Source of the DNA: a virus
Direction: 5' to 3' (one strand)
DNA length: 64,000 nucleotides
IMG/VR virus record: IMGVR_UViG_3300033146_005170
Span: 1 to 64,000 of that record
Shown here: piece by piece, positions 50,394-60,800 of the stretch
Numbering within the stretch: the first letter of the stretch is position 1
How the letters are laid out: each line of letters begins with the position of its first letter
Notes under the pieces: model-generated
The model's database searches: none
Seen by the model: only the letters and a program-made list of their open reading frames with translations
Told to the model about the DNA's origin: nothing
Program-made: the position numbers and the translations under genes

Positions 50394-51049
50394 TGGCCAC
50401 TAAAATAGCTAGAGTAGAGGATGTTATTACCAGTATTCAATATATAGCTAATGACTTTGCTCTGGCTAATAATCTTGAATTTGCTGATACTTCTTCTGTT
50501 GAAGCAGCTAATGACTTAATTCAGCAAAGTAAGAATTTATTAATTCTTGTTTTTGAGTCTTTAAAACAAGAAACTTTTAGTACTTTTTCTTTTAGACTTT
50601 TTGTTTCTTTTGCTTCTGAAATAGATGCTAATTCCTCTAAAACTGGTATAGTTTTAGCCTCTTTTATGTCTTTATTACCTAGGTTTTCTAGAGTAATTAT
50701 TTATGATGCTGATGGTCTAAGAAAACCAGTGTCTGAATTTTATGATACAGGTGTAAGGTTTGTAGTTCAAAATATAGTTCAGAAACAAATGTCTAAGCCA
50801 CAAATGAGGAATAACTTATTGTCTATCGAATTTACTCTTTTAGGTTTAGCGAATAAAGCTATGTTACAGTATTGTAATTTATTCAGTAAGTTAGCTCTAG
50901 ACGAACAAGCTAGCTTAAGAGTTAATTTACATAGAGAGATACTAGACACTGCAGAACTTCAAGGAGGTGGTTTTTATCCTGGTTCAGGAGTTAATCCTAG
51001 TCAGACTAGTTATCCTTATTCAATTATTTCAGTTAGGGGTCAAGTATGA
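50393..51049 (+). CDS. Putative tail-completion protein
   Basis: 218 residues beginning at a TAATG overlap. Mixed helix/strand pattern (DVITSIQYIANDFALANNLEF; FSFRLFVSFASEIDANS). In siphovirus operons the tail terminator usually occupies this place. No family motif recognised. Confidence 0.35.
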   Translation: MATKIARVEDVITSIQYIANDFALANNLEFADTSSVEAANDLIQQSKNLLILVFESLKQETFSTFSFRLFVSFASEIDANSSKTGIVLASFMSLLPRFSRVIIYDADGLRKPVSEFYDTGVRFVVQNIVQKQMSKPQMRNNLLSIEFTLLGLANKAMLQYCNLFSKLALDEQASLRVNLHREILDTAELQGGGFYPGSGVNPSQTSYPYSIISVRGQV

Positions 51050-52641
51050 GTTATAATAGAGTTAATTGGCAGGATTTACCTAATATAGATACACCTGTTA
51101 ATGCTGATAATTTAAACCGAATGGATGAGGCTATAGCTAATTTAGATAGCTTTTTAGTTCCTAGCGTAGGTACTAGTGAACCTATAGTAATGCCAGATGG
51201 TAGCATTAGACACTATAGTGGTACTCATTATTTTCCTATCTATATATCAACTACAGGTGACGATAACGACACTGATGGTTCTCAAGCTAAACCTTTTAAA
51301 ACTTTTGATGGTATTGTGCAGTTTCTTCAGTCCATAGCAAGTGGTCGTATGGTAGAAGTTTATATGGAAGATGGTGAGTACATTTGGATTACTACTGGTT
51401 GGGAGTATATTACTTTAGCTGGTTTGAGAATTCGAAGTATATCAAATAATCCAGCAAATTGTAAAATTATCTCTAATGGTAGTTGTTACTCTTTAGGCTT
51501 TTTAGAACCTGCATTTATAAATATTAAAAGAGTTACTATAGATGTACAATCGACAGGTGGAACCTTATGGTTTGGTATGCTTTGGCAAGCAAGATTTTAT
51601 GGCTGTCCTATTACTTGTGATAGTGATTGGGGAGTAGTAGGTTCTTGGGTAAATTTATTTGTTTTATTTGATGGCTCACCAGACTATGAAATTAAATTAA
51701 TAGATGGGAAGCCTCTTGTATATAACAATAATAGTGGCTTTGTTAGGATTATGTTTGATGATGGTCATTATCTAAATAACCCAACTGTTGAAGCTAATTG
51801 GATTAGTAGGCCAGTAGTATTACCAGATGGATCAGTTTTAAATCCTCAAGCTATTGTTGGGTTAAGTAATCTTGTATATACTGATTTACCTGATATAACT
51901 GGCGAGCCACCTACAGCTCAAACCTTTATGAACTATACTGAGAAAAAACCATATTGGTGGACTGGAGATGAGTATATTACCTTTCCTGAAGGTGAGCAAA
52001 GTCAACTGCAAAAAACCGATACTTATTACCCTAGTTGGTACTTATTAGGTAGAAATCCTGATAATTATAAAGCTCCAGGGAAGTACGCTGTAGATTTGAG
52101 TTATAGTAGCCAAAGTGGCAATGCCAATGGCGCTTCCGGAGGTTATTCATTTACTGTAGGTTATAATGTTAAGGCTACTAAAAATTATTCAAAAGCAAGC
52201 GGGTATTTAACAGAGGCCACTGGTTATTGTGCCTATGCACATGGCTTTAAGGCTTATGCTATAGAGGATTATACAGTAGCAATAGGCTATGGTGTTAAAG
52301 CAACAGCTGAATATCAGATTGCTTATGGTTACTATAATCTTGGTGAGTCTGATTCTTTATTTGAAGTTGGAGTAGGCCAGAGTGACTCTGCTAGAGCTAA
52401 TGGCCTAGCTGTTAAACAGGATGGAACAGTTAGAGCGCAAAAAAGTACTGTAGAAGCTATTAAAAATGCTCCAGAAACAGTCTTAGTAACTAAAGAATTT
52501 TTAGACTCAAATGCTGGAACTTCTTCAGATAGACCTAATTTAACTAGTGCTAGTGGTAATGCTTTTTTTGATACTGACTTAGGTAAACCTATTTGGTTTA
52601 ATGGTACTGATTGGGTTGATGCTAGTGGAACTTTAGTATGA
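51046..52641 (+). CDS. Fibre protein with YadA-like head repeats
   Basis: 531 residues, ATGA overlap with the previous gene. N-terminus VNWQDLPNIDTPVNADNLNRMDEAI is a common phage-fibre attachment motif; a beta-helix-like middle follows (YMEDGEYIWITTGWEYITLAGLRIRS). From about residue 350 come YadA/collagen-adhesin-like repeats (YSFTVGYNVKAT, TEATGYCAYAHGFKAYA, YTVAIGYGVKATAEY). C-terminal trimer tip is typical (GNAFFDTDLGKPIWFNGTDWVD). Probably a trimeric head- or neck-attached fibre. Confidence 0.65.
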   Translation: MSYNRVNWQDLPNIDTPVNADNLNRMDEAIANLDSFLVPSVGTSEPIVMPDGSIRHYSGTHYFPIYISTTGDDNDTDGSQAKPFKTFDGIVQFLQSIASGRMVEVYMEDGEYIWITTGWEYITLAGLRIRSISNNPANCKIISNGSCYSLGFLEPAFINIKRVTIDVQSTGGTLWFGMLWQARFYGCPITCDSDWGVVGSWVNLFVLFDGSPDYEIKLIDGKPLVYNNNSGFVRIMFDDGHYLNNPTVEANWISRPVVLPDGSVLNPQAIVGLSNLVYTDLPDITGEPPTAQTFMNYTEKKPYWWTGDEYITFPEGEQSQLQKTDTYYPSWYLLGRNPDNYKAPGKYAVDLSYSSQSGNANGASGGYSFTVGYNVKATKNYSKASGYLTEATGYCAYAHGFKAYAIEDYTVAIGYGVKATAEYQIAYGYYNLGESDSLFEVGVGQSDSARANGLAVKQDGTVRAQKSTVEAIKNAPETVLVTKEFLDSNAGTSSDRPNLTSASGNAFFDTDLGKPIWFNGTDWVDASGTLV

Positions 52642-52784
52642 AAAGAGTAGTTAGATGGATCTTAGTTTTAATTTTTATACTATGGTTTGGTGTTTTTTTA
52701 GTGGCCTGTACAGTTATTATAAATTCTAGTATAGATAAAGAAGAAGAAGTTAATGGCTCTACTTCTTTTGAACTTGCAATATAA
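52638..52784 (+). CDS. 48-residue membrane or lipoprotein-like protein
   Basis: ATGA overlap with the fibre gene. MKRVVRWILVLIFILWFGVFLVACTVII has a positive start, a hydrophobic core and LVAC, a possible lipobox, followed by an acidic stretch (DKEEE). Pairs with the lipoprotein gene next door. Confidence 0.55.
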   Translation: MKRVVRWILVLIFILWFGVFLVACTVIINSSIDKEEEVNGSTSFELAI

Positions 52785-52794
52785 GGAGCATTTT

Positions 52795-53271
52795 ATGTTA
52801 AGATTAATTTTAGTTATCCTAGGAATTATTTTTCTAGGCTGTGGTGGAGATACAGAGAGTTCTTCTACATATTATATTGATGGTAATGGTACTATACCGC
52901 CACTTGAACAAAATCAAACTATTAAGCCTGATGGTAATGTTCAAAGTGTCGAGGTTAGTGATAGTGGGCTTTTAATTATGTGTAATGAAGGTTCTTCTTG
53001 TACAGTTACCATAGGAGATAACAATGGAAATCTTTTGGAAGGTAACACAGGCAAAACTAGTGTTTCTGGCTCTAATTTGGATTATACTTATTGGTATCAG
53101 TATAATGGGGGTTCTTGTTGTATTACTTGTGGTGAATGTGCTGATGAGAATATTACCGTTCCAGACATCAATGTAACCGAGGTAATACCAGATTGTTCTA
53201 GTGACTTTAGTGGAGGTGTTTGCTCATGTGATATTTCAAATAGCTTTTGTGGTCAAATAAGCGGTTCTTGA
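52795..53271 (+). CDS. Cys-rich lipoprotein in the tail operon
   Basis: The ATG at 52795 is used because AAGGAG lies 5 nt upstream; an earlier in-frame ATG at 52753 would lose the signal peptide. MLRLILVILGIIFLGCGGD is a clear lipoprotein signal with lipobox LGCG. The mature 140 residues are polar, beta-prone and hold about ten Cys (SCCITCGEC, GGVCSCDIS). Expected in the cell envelope, not the virion. Superinfection exclusion (as for T5 Llp) is the leading guess. Confidence 0.65.
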   Translation: MLRLILVILGIIFLGCGGDTESSSTYYIDGNGTIPPLEQNQTIKPDGNVQSVEVSDSGLLIMCNEGSSCTVTIGDNNGNLLEGNTGKTSVSGSNLDYTYWYQYNGGSCCITCGECADENITVPDINVTEVIPDCSSDFSGGVCSCDISNSFCGQISGS

Positions 53272-53353
53272 GTAACCGCAGTTAGAGACTGTCCAAGTAT
53301 AGTCTTTTAACCAATTATCAATTGTAAGCAATAAAATCATAGGAGGCCTAATT

Positions 53354-54184
53354 ATGGCATCACAATCAAAAACTCAAGATTTCTTTATTGGAGATCTAGA
53401 CCTTCGTCTTTCATTTGATCTAACTAAAGCAGGGGAACTTTCTCCAGCAGAAACTGTTGGTCTTATGACTCAATGTACAGTAAGTATGGTAACTAATGAG
53501 GTTAAGCTAAATGCAGGTTTTCCACAGCGTACTTATGCTAATGCTGTTGCTTCTAGAGATCTGACTATTACTGGTAATCTTAGTGAGTATACAGCATCTA
53601 ACTTGGCTATGCTTTATGGTGATAAAGAAGCTTACTTGGAGTCTCTTAGTGCAACAGAGGCTGAAACAACTCTATCTGCTGATGTTCTTGCAGCTGCTAC
53701 AACTCTAGCTGTTGTAGATTCTTCTGACTTTGCAGTTGGTGATGTTGTTTATATTGTAAGTGCTGATGACTCTAATGATGTATATGTAGCTAATGTTTCT
53801 AGTCTACCAGATGCTACATCTATTGAAATTTCTTATGGTTTGCCAAGAGGTTTTGTTAGTGGTTCACGAGTAGTTAAAGGTCAAGCTATTGAGCTTGGTT
53901 CTGCTGATACTGTTCCACCAATGACTCTTCAAGTTCTTGGTATTATGCCTCTTGATGGTGAGCCATTTATCTATGACATCTGGAAAGGCACTATTTCAGG
54001 TACAGTAGAGGTAGCTACTTCTACAGATGCTTTTGGTAGCTTGGCTTATACAATCAGTCCACTTACACCTTCTATTAAGGAAATTGAATGTGGTGTATTT
54101 GGTGATGATGCAGCTAAGAAAGCAGTTGTCAAGCACTTCAAGCAGGGTAGACTTCTCAAGAGTCTTTCTGGTACAACCTGTTAA
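53354..54184 (+). CDS. Major tail protein
   Basis: 276 residues after TAGGAGGCC. Beta-rich tube-protein pattern (DFFIGDLDLRLSFDLTKAGELSPAETVGLM...NEVKLNAGFPQRTYANAVASRDLTITGNLSEYTASNLAMLYG) with an Ig-like insert near residues 115-165. Directly upstream of the tail chaperone pair and tape measure gene, the usual siphovirus order. Forms the tail tube. Confidence 0.75.
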   Translation: MASQSKTQDFFIGDLDLRLSFDLTKAGELSPAETVGLMTQCTVSMVTNEVKLNAGFPQRTYANAVASRDLTITGNLSEYTASNLAMLYGDKEAYLESLSATEAETTLSADVLAAATTLAVVDSSDFAVGDVVYIVSADDSNDVYVANVSSLPDATSIEISYGLPRGFVSGSRVVKGQAIELGSADTVPPMTLQVLGIMPLDGEPFIYDIWKGTISGTVEVATSTDAFGSLAYTISPLTPSIKEIECGVFGDDAAKKAVVKHFKQGRLLKSLSGTTC

Positions 54185-54189
54185 AAATT

Positions 54190-54254
54190 CTCACCTTCGG
54201 GTGAGATAGTTTAAAAAGGCCTTCAATGTCCGCTGAAGGTCTCTTTAAACTATC
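54190..54254 (+). promoter_or_regulatory. Double hairpin between tail tube and chaperone genes
   Basis: First CTCACC-TTCG-GGTGAG (54190-54205). Then a long stem GATAGTTTAAA (54205-54215) with TTTAAACTATC (54244-54254), continued by GGCCTTCA/TGAAGGTC (one G-U) around an 8-nt loop. No T-tract follows, so it probably acts as a 3' stabiliser or partial attenuator separating high tube from low chaperone expression. Confidence 0.7.
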
Positions 54255-54270
54255 TAGTAAGGCGGACATT

Positions 54271-54618
54271 ATGAATGAAGAATTAATTCTAAATTATACA
54301 AACTCTACAGAGAAAAAACCTTTTAAGCTAACCTATGGGGTACATAAAGAATTACAGAATTATTTAATGAAGGATAATAACTTATTTAATATTTTCACTG
54401 ATACTGTAATAGCCGATGAGATTCTTAAAATAGCTTTATCAGATAGAAATTCTCAAGGCCAAATTGTAAAAGAGTTTGTTGATTTTGATAGTATAGAATA
54501 TTTAGATCTTAGGGCTCTTTTAGAGCTTATTTTTGATTATTTTCAAAATTTTTTTCTAGAGAATCAATTGAAAGTGGAGAAAGCAATTCAGAAACTAACT
54601 CCTCAGACTACAGCTTAA
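54271..54618 (+). CDS. Tail assembly chaperone (gpG-like)
   Basis: 115 residues from the ATG at 54271, which has AAGGCGG upstream. An in-frame ATG at 54226 lies in the loop of a strong hairpin and is rejected. Helical protein (KELQNYLMKDNNLFNIFTD) ending LTPQTTA. The U7 at 54549-54555 provides a -1 slippery site. Binds the tape measure protein during tail assembly, by analogy with lambda gpG. Confidence 0.7.
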   Translation: MNEELILNYTNSTEKKPFKLTYGVHKELQNYLMKDNNLFNIFTDTVIADEILKIALSDRNSQGQIVKEFVDFDSIEYLDLRALLELIFDYFQNFFLENQLKVEKAIQKLTPQTTA

Positions 54619-54899
54619 TTGAAGGTCTTTTAGATAAACCTTTTGATGAACTATTACTCTGGTTATATAACTATAGACCAGATAAAGTAATAGAGGCTAG
54701 TTATTTATCTACAAGACAAGAATTACTAACTGCAGCACAACTTAAGATTGAGATCACCAATTTTAAGTACTCCGATATGTTTAAATTAATAGCAAGAGCT
54801 AATGGTAATGAAGTTAAAGGTCATAAAAATAGTAAACCTAGTAAAGAGCTTCCTAAAGCGGACTTCAATACTATAGCTGCCTTTATTGGAGCAATGTAA
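54271..54899 (+). CDS. Frameshifted tail chaperone (gpGT-like)
   Basis: A -1 shift at T TTT TTT (54549-54555, zero frame AAT TTT TTT CTA) joins the gpG frame to an open frame that runs 114 more codons to TAA at 54897-54899, total about 209 residues. The downstream frame has no suitable start codon of its own, and its stop overlaps the tape measure ATG. This is the conserved G/GT arrangement of siphoviruses. Confidence 0.75.
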
Positions 54900-57800
54900 T
54901 GCAATTAAATGTTAGTACTTTTATAAATCAGTTAAAGATATCTAATAGAGAAAACCCTGATTTATTTACTTCTATCTACTATAGAGGGAATAAATTAATT
55001 TTAAATTTAGAAAGTTCTATAGGTTCTATAGGTCTTTATACTTTTGAATTAGATAGACCAGTAAGAGATGTTAGACATCTTTTGAATAAAGAGGCTACTT
55101 ATGTTAAACCTCTTAGTCAAATGCCTGAAGGTTCTAGTCTTGAATTATTAGAGTTAAAAAGAACTTTAGCAGTAGGTAAGCCTAAGAGTAGATATGGTAG
55201 TGATAATTTATCTTTTTTAGATTCTCTTAAATATAGTAGTCTTGATAAAGTAGTTAATGAATTCACTGCTTTGGCTGTAACTAATGAGATTAAACTAGGT
55301 AAGACTTCTTTAAATACCTTTGATAATTCTGAAAATGCTAGAAGGTATCATAGAATAGAAGCTCTTTGGAATAAATATGCCAGAGCTAATAAGATAGCTT
55401 ATGATAAACCTATGGCTAAGAATCTTTTAAAGACTGTTAATTCTTTAGTACATAAAAGTTTAGAGCAAAGTTCTATTAATCCTGTAGTAGCTACTAAAGT
55501 ACCAAAGCAGATTCAAGCTAAATTTAAAAAGGAAAGTATTCAACAGTCTAAAAATAGTAAACAAGCTAGTATTTTATATCAAAAAAAGATAGATAATTAT
55601 AAGCAAGCTAGACTTGAAGAATACAAAAAGCCTGAGATTCATACTTTAAAGTATAATTTTCTTGTAGATAAATATGGCCTACAGCAGAAAGCTTTAAAAG
55701 TAGGTAATGAGTATGTTTTATTTTCTAAAAAAGGTATATCTGAAGGAGAAGTAGCTAGTCTAGCTGCAAACTTAAAACATGCTTTTGGTTCTTATCCTAA
55801 AGAGTATATAAATTTTAAAGTAATTACACCTGAAAAGGCTATTAAAGCTAAAGTTACACCTAGAGAGAGCTTTGTTTATAAACCTACTGAACTAGGCTAT
55901 GAACAAGTTCAGGCTGGTATAGAGTCTGATATTTTAGAATATCCTAACTATGAGCCTATAGAAGTTGAGGTTAATGGCAAAAAATATACTAAGAAACCTG
56001 TAAGTCAAAGAACTTATGTTTATAGAGCTATGCAGAAATTAGTTCCTCAAGATAAGGAAATAGATCTATTAACTAAACAAGAACAACATAGTCTTCAACA
56101 AAAAGCTATTAAGTCTAAAGCCTATAAACAGTATTTGGAATTAGCTTCTGAAACTTTAAAAGCTTTCAGTAACCCTTTTGATAGCTATGCAACTACTAGT
56201 TGGAACTTAAATAGGTTAACTTATGAAGACTTAGCTCAGATAGCCAATAATTTAGATAGACCTAATAAGTATAAAGAGTTTCTTAACTATGATGCTTTTG
56301 TTGGAAAAACTCCTAAAGATCTTTTTAGCTTTGGTACTAGAAGAGCTATTATAAAAAATGCTATAGATCTTCAGTTTAAAAATAGTCCAGAGGAAGAGCT
56401 ATTAAAGAAAAAGAAAGATCAAGCCATTAAAGTTGCTAGTAAATTTGGAATTTCTAAAGATATTATTGAAAATGAACTTGAAAATATTGATCCTAAACAA
56501 GGTATTAAACTTCTTAATAATATTGAGGATTTTTTTAATGAATCAGATTATTTAAGAAAAACTCAAGATATGTCTAAACTAGATAGGTATAAAGGAACTA
56601 TTAAAAACTATGATGACTTTAAATCTATTGCTAAAAGTTTTGGTAAATCTTTTACTAAAAATCCAAAAGAAATTAAAAGTTTAGGTCTATTAACTCGTTA
56701 TGCAAGAAATCCTATTCTTAATCTTGAAGGCCATATTAGAAAAGAGGTAGTTGATAGTACTATATATCATGCTATTAGACAAGCTCATAGTTTTAATAAG
56801 TTAGCAGATAATTCTCCTTTAAGTCCTAAGTATCTAGATGACTTCACTGCACTATTAGCTGATGAGGATAGGCTTAGACTGCTTAAGCTATTTAAAAAAT
56901 TAGACTCTTATCCTATTACTAAACAAGCTATAAAACAGACTTTTGGCAGTGATAGAGCTATTATAGAGGCTCTATCTAAAAGAGATGATCAAGGTAGAAG
57001 AGCTATTGATAAAGCTATAGCTTTTAAAGATGGCGAGCCAGTAACTTCTGAAAAGCTTACTTCATTCATTGACTATGGGAGTAACTTAGAACTAGAGGCT
57101 CATCAAAAGGATGACATACAAAGAACTTTTGAAAGTTTGATTTTAGAAGAGCAGCATAATGAAAGACAAGCAAGAGAAAAAGGGGTTGCCTATAAAAGTA
57201 AAACAAGGGCAGAACTTTTTAATCAAGCTACTAGTCAAGTTAAAACTTTAGGAGTATTTGATGATAGCCTAGAAACTATTTCTTATTTAGATAAAGTATT
57301 TAGAACTGGAAAACCCTCTGTATCTGATATTTTAACAGCTACTGAGACTTTAAAACTGTGGAAACCAGAACTATTTGAAACTAAGTCTTTAGGTACTTCT
57401 AAAGAATTTTTAAAACCAGGATTTTTGAAAAGGCAAGTTAATAATCTTTATAGTGAATTAATGAATTATAATTTTGATATATCTAATGATCCCAAGAATA
57501 TTTTTATTCGTTTGAGTCCTGAACTAGTTAAAAGACTTAATTCTATGTCTGAAAGTACTTATTACAAGCTTTGGCAAAGTTCTAAAGGTACACAATTTGA
57601 TCCAGGATTAATTAAATTTAGTACTAATAAGGCTGAGTATGGGCCATTAAAACAGCATAAGGAACAACTTACTAAGCTAGTTTTTCCTGAAGATAATCTA
57701 GAAAGAACTGCTTATTATCGGACTAGAATTTTAAAATTACTAGATCCAGTAAAGATTAAAGGTGTGAATAAAAAGCTTTATAGTGAATTACAAGACTATT

Positions 57801-60800
57801 ATGCCTCAACTAATGTGCTTACTACTAAGGATCTCAGTTTATATAATTTTTTAGAAGATAACTTATATGCACCAGAAAAAGGTCTAGAGTATTTGAATTT
57901 AGGAAGTATAAATCCTAATGAACTAATTGAACAAGTACTATATCCACAAAAGACTAAACAAGGAGTTTTAGCTCCAGTTAAAGATCCAAGGCATATAGGT
58001 GAGGTTAGTAAGACTCTTCTAAGTGATGTTCTTCCTAGTGATAAGGCTAAGCTTACTAGACTTAATAGAGGTAAAGCAGCTGCCGCTTTAAGCGATAAAA
58101 GAAACTTTTCTAGATTTCAAGCTCTTGGTAAAGGTTTTTTTGAGACTCAAAATATAGATGATCTTTTAGATGGTTTAAAAGGTCCTAAAGGTCTTACGGA
58201 AGCATTTTCTAGAGCAGCAACTGCCAAGATAGACTTAGTAGCTAATAAAGGCTTTAAGGCCTTTAAAGATACTACTTTTGGTTTAGAAGATTTTAAGGCT
58301 CTTAAAAATTTAACAGTTCCAGAAATAGAACAACGCATTAATGATATTTTTATTGGAGGTAAAAAGTATATTAGGGAGCAATATAATCTAGGAAGATATA
58401 CAAATGCTAAAGCTGGTTATGAAGCTTTAGAAAGTTTAGTTAAAAGACTTCATAGTGCAAGTTCTCTTACTGGCTTTGATATTAAAACTAATCAAGAATT
58501 TTTATTTGATCTTTTTGACTATGATAAAGATCTTTTAACTAAATTAAAGACTAAAAGTTTAACAAAGTATTTAGATATTTATAGAAGTAGCCAACCTGTA
58601 CCACAACTTAGAAGTGGAGATATTTTAGCTGATTATCAGGCTAGCACTTTAAGGGCCATTGAAAAAAGTGTTTTGGCTGAAGTTCTTCCTGGTGGAGGTT
58701 CAGCCTTTGATATTAAACACGCTGTTAAAGATGCCTCTTTTGATTCTACTTCTTTTGAATCTAGACGTTTAGTTGCTTTGAGAGAAACTTATAATAAATC
58801 TCTACCTTATGCTGATGAGCTAAAATTAGGTTATAATCCAGAAGGTCTTAAGCCCTCTAGACCTTTTCCTTTTAGACGTCAATGGAAATTAGGAAGTATA
58901 GGTGAGTTTTGGAATACTGAAAGTACTATGCTTATGCAGGAGTCATTTGCTTCTCCAGAAAAAATAAGAGATTATTTAACTCAGAAAAGGTTAAGCCTAC
59001 AGACTGAAGTAGATTTATACTTGAGTTTAAGTCCAGAAAAAAGAAAGCTTTATTTTAAAAAGCCTCCTTGGGACAGGGTTTTAGATTTTAATGTTCTTTT
59101 AGAAAGGGAATTAGATTATCCTGGGGGTCAGTTAAGTTATAATAAAAAGTATAGACCTTGGCTAGTACCTGAAGAGCCAAAAAGAAAACCTATAGTTCCA
59201 CAAAAAGAAGAGGTATTAGTAGGTACTAAAATTCATAAGCCTAAAACTACTACAAAAAATTCTGATGACGCTTGGTCTTCATTTTTTAAAAAGCACGGTA
59301 CTAAATTTAGTACTGGAGGCAAAGTACCTGGTAAAGGGCATATTGATGAAGTACCAGCATTGTTAACTAAGGGAGAAGTAGTTTTAGATGTAGCTACTTC
59401 AGAAAAACTAGGTATTAAAACTCAAGATGATTATAATAGATTTAAGAAAAAAGTAGCCTCTGGACCTGTAGTTAAATTTGCTAGAGGTGGAATTGTTGAT
59501 GCAGATAAATTAGCTGCCTCTTTAGATAAGCGTTTTACAGGATTAGATTTTGGTTCTCCAGAAGATGTAAATAAATTTACTAAAGTTTTAACTAGTTTAA
59601 ATAAAGGCTTAGCTAAGTTGGGTACAACTATAGATCAAAGAACAGCTTTTACTAATGCAGCTATAGAAAGTATTATGCAAAAAGGTAAGGGTGTACCAAC
59701 TAGTTACACTGCCAGTGAATTAAGACTAGATATTGAAGCTAATCAATTAGAATTTCATTTAAAAAGTGGTAAGGCTCTAGATCAGTTTACTGATATTTCA
59801 GGTCAAAATATAAACTATGATACTGCAAGAGGTTATATTTCTAGACTTGAGGCTAAAGGTCTTAATGTAAATAAAGCTAAATTATATAGTGCTTCAATAG
59901 AGGCTCAAAGAGCTGGATTTTCTGTTAGTGAATTTGAAAGTATGTTGAAAGGGGAGTTTACTGAGCCTATTCTAGCCAAGTTTCAAAATATGAGTGCTTT
60001 AGATAGTAGCTTACTTAAAACAGAATTACCAAATAGTATTACTAAAGGTTTAAAAGAAGCTCTTAAGTTCGCTGCTCCAGAAACTCCAAGTCTAGATAGT
60101 TTTGATAAGTTATTTGTTAAATTAGAAAAAGATGCTCCTCTACTTAAAAGAATTACAGGCATAGACTTTAGAGGTATAGATGATGTTTTACAAAGAGCAG
60201 GAAAAACTTTAAATACAGAAAATAGACTTCAAGAGTTTCATACTAGAGCTAAAGCTTTTGACTTTGAAAAGGTATCTATACCTAAAGGTACAGTTAGTGA
60301 ACTCTATGAAATGCAAGATGTTTTATCTGGTGTTAACAAAGCCTTTAAAGAAATTGAGCATATAGGAGATACTAAAGCTAGAATAGGTTTTCAAGAGTTT
60401 ACTACTGGAATAAGAGAATCTAGATCTATTAAAGAGCATGCTAATGCAAGAGCTAGAGAAATGGCAGCTTTGACTAAACAAAATGCTCTATTTGCAGCTT
60501 CTTATATTGGTATTAATTCAGTTCAACAACTTTTTGGTAATACTTTACAATTTCTTGGGGACTTTGATGATGCTTTAAAAAATCTTCAAGCTATTACTGG
60601 TGATACTTCAGAAGGCCTTAATGTAATGTCAAAGGCCATTAAGCAAGTATCAACTGATACTAAATTTTCAGCTTTAGAAATTTCTGGAGCTGCCACTATT
60701 CTTGGTCAAGCAGGTTTTAGTGCTACCGGTATTCAAAAATCTTTACAAGGGAATGTAGAATTAGCAACAGCAACTGGCTCTAAATTGGAAGACTCTACAC

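Noticed and set aside
52753-52794. Earlier ATG for the lipoprotein gene
   Set aside because: It overlaps the preceding 48-residue gene, adds 14 residues in front of the lipoprotein signal and lacks a site; 52795 has AAGGAG.
54226-54270. Upstream in-frame ATG for the tail chaperone
   Set aside because: It lies in the loop of a strong hairpin and has no ribosome binding site; the ATG at 54271 has AAGGCGG upstream.
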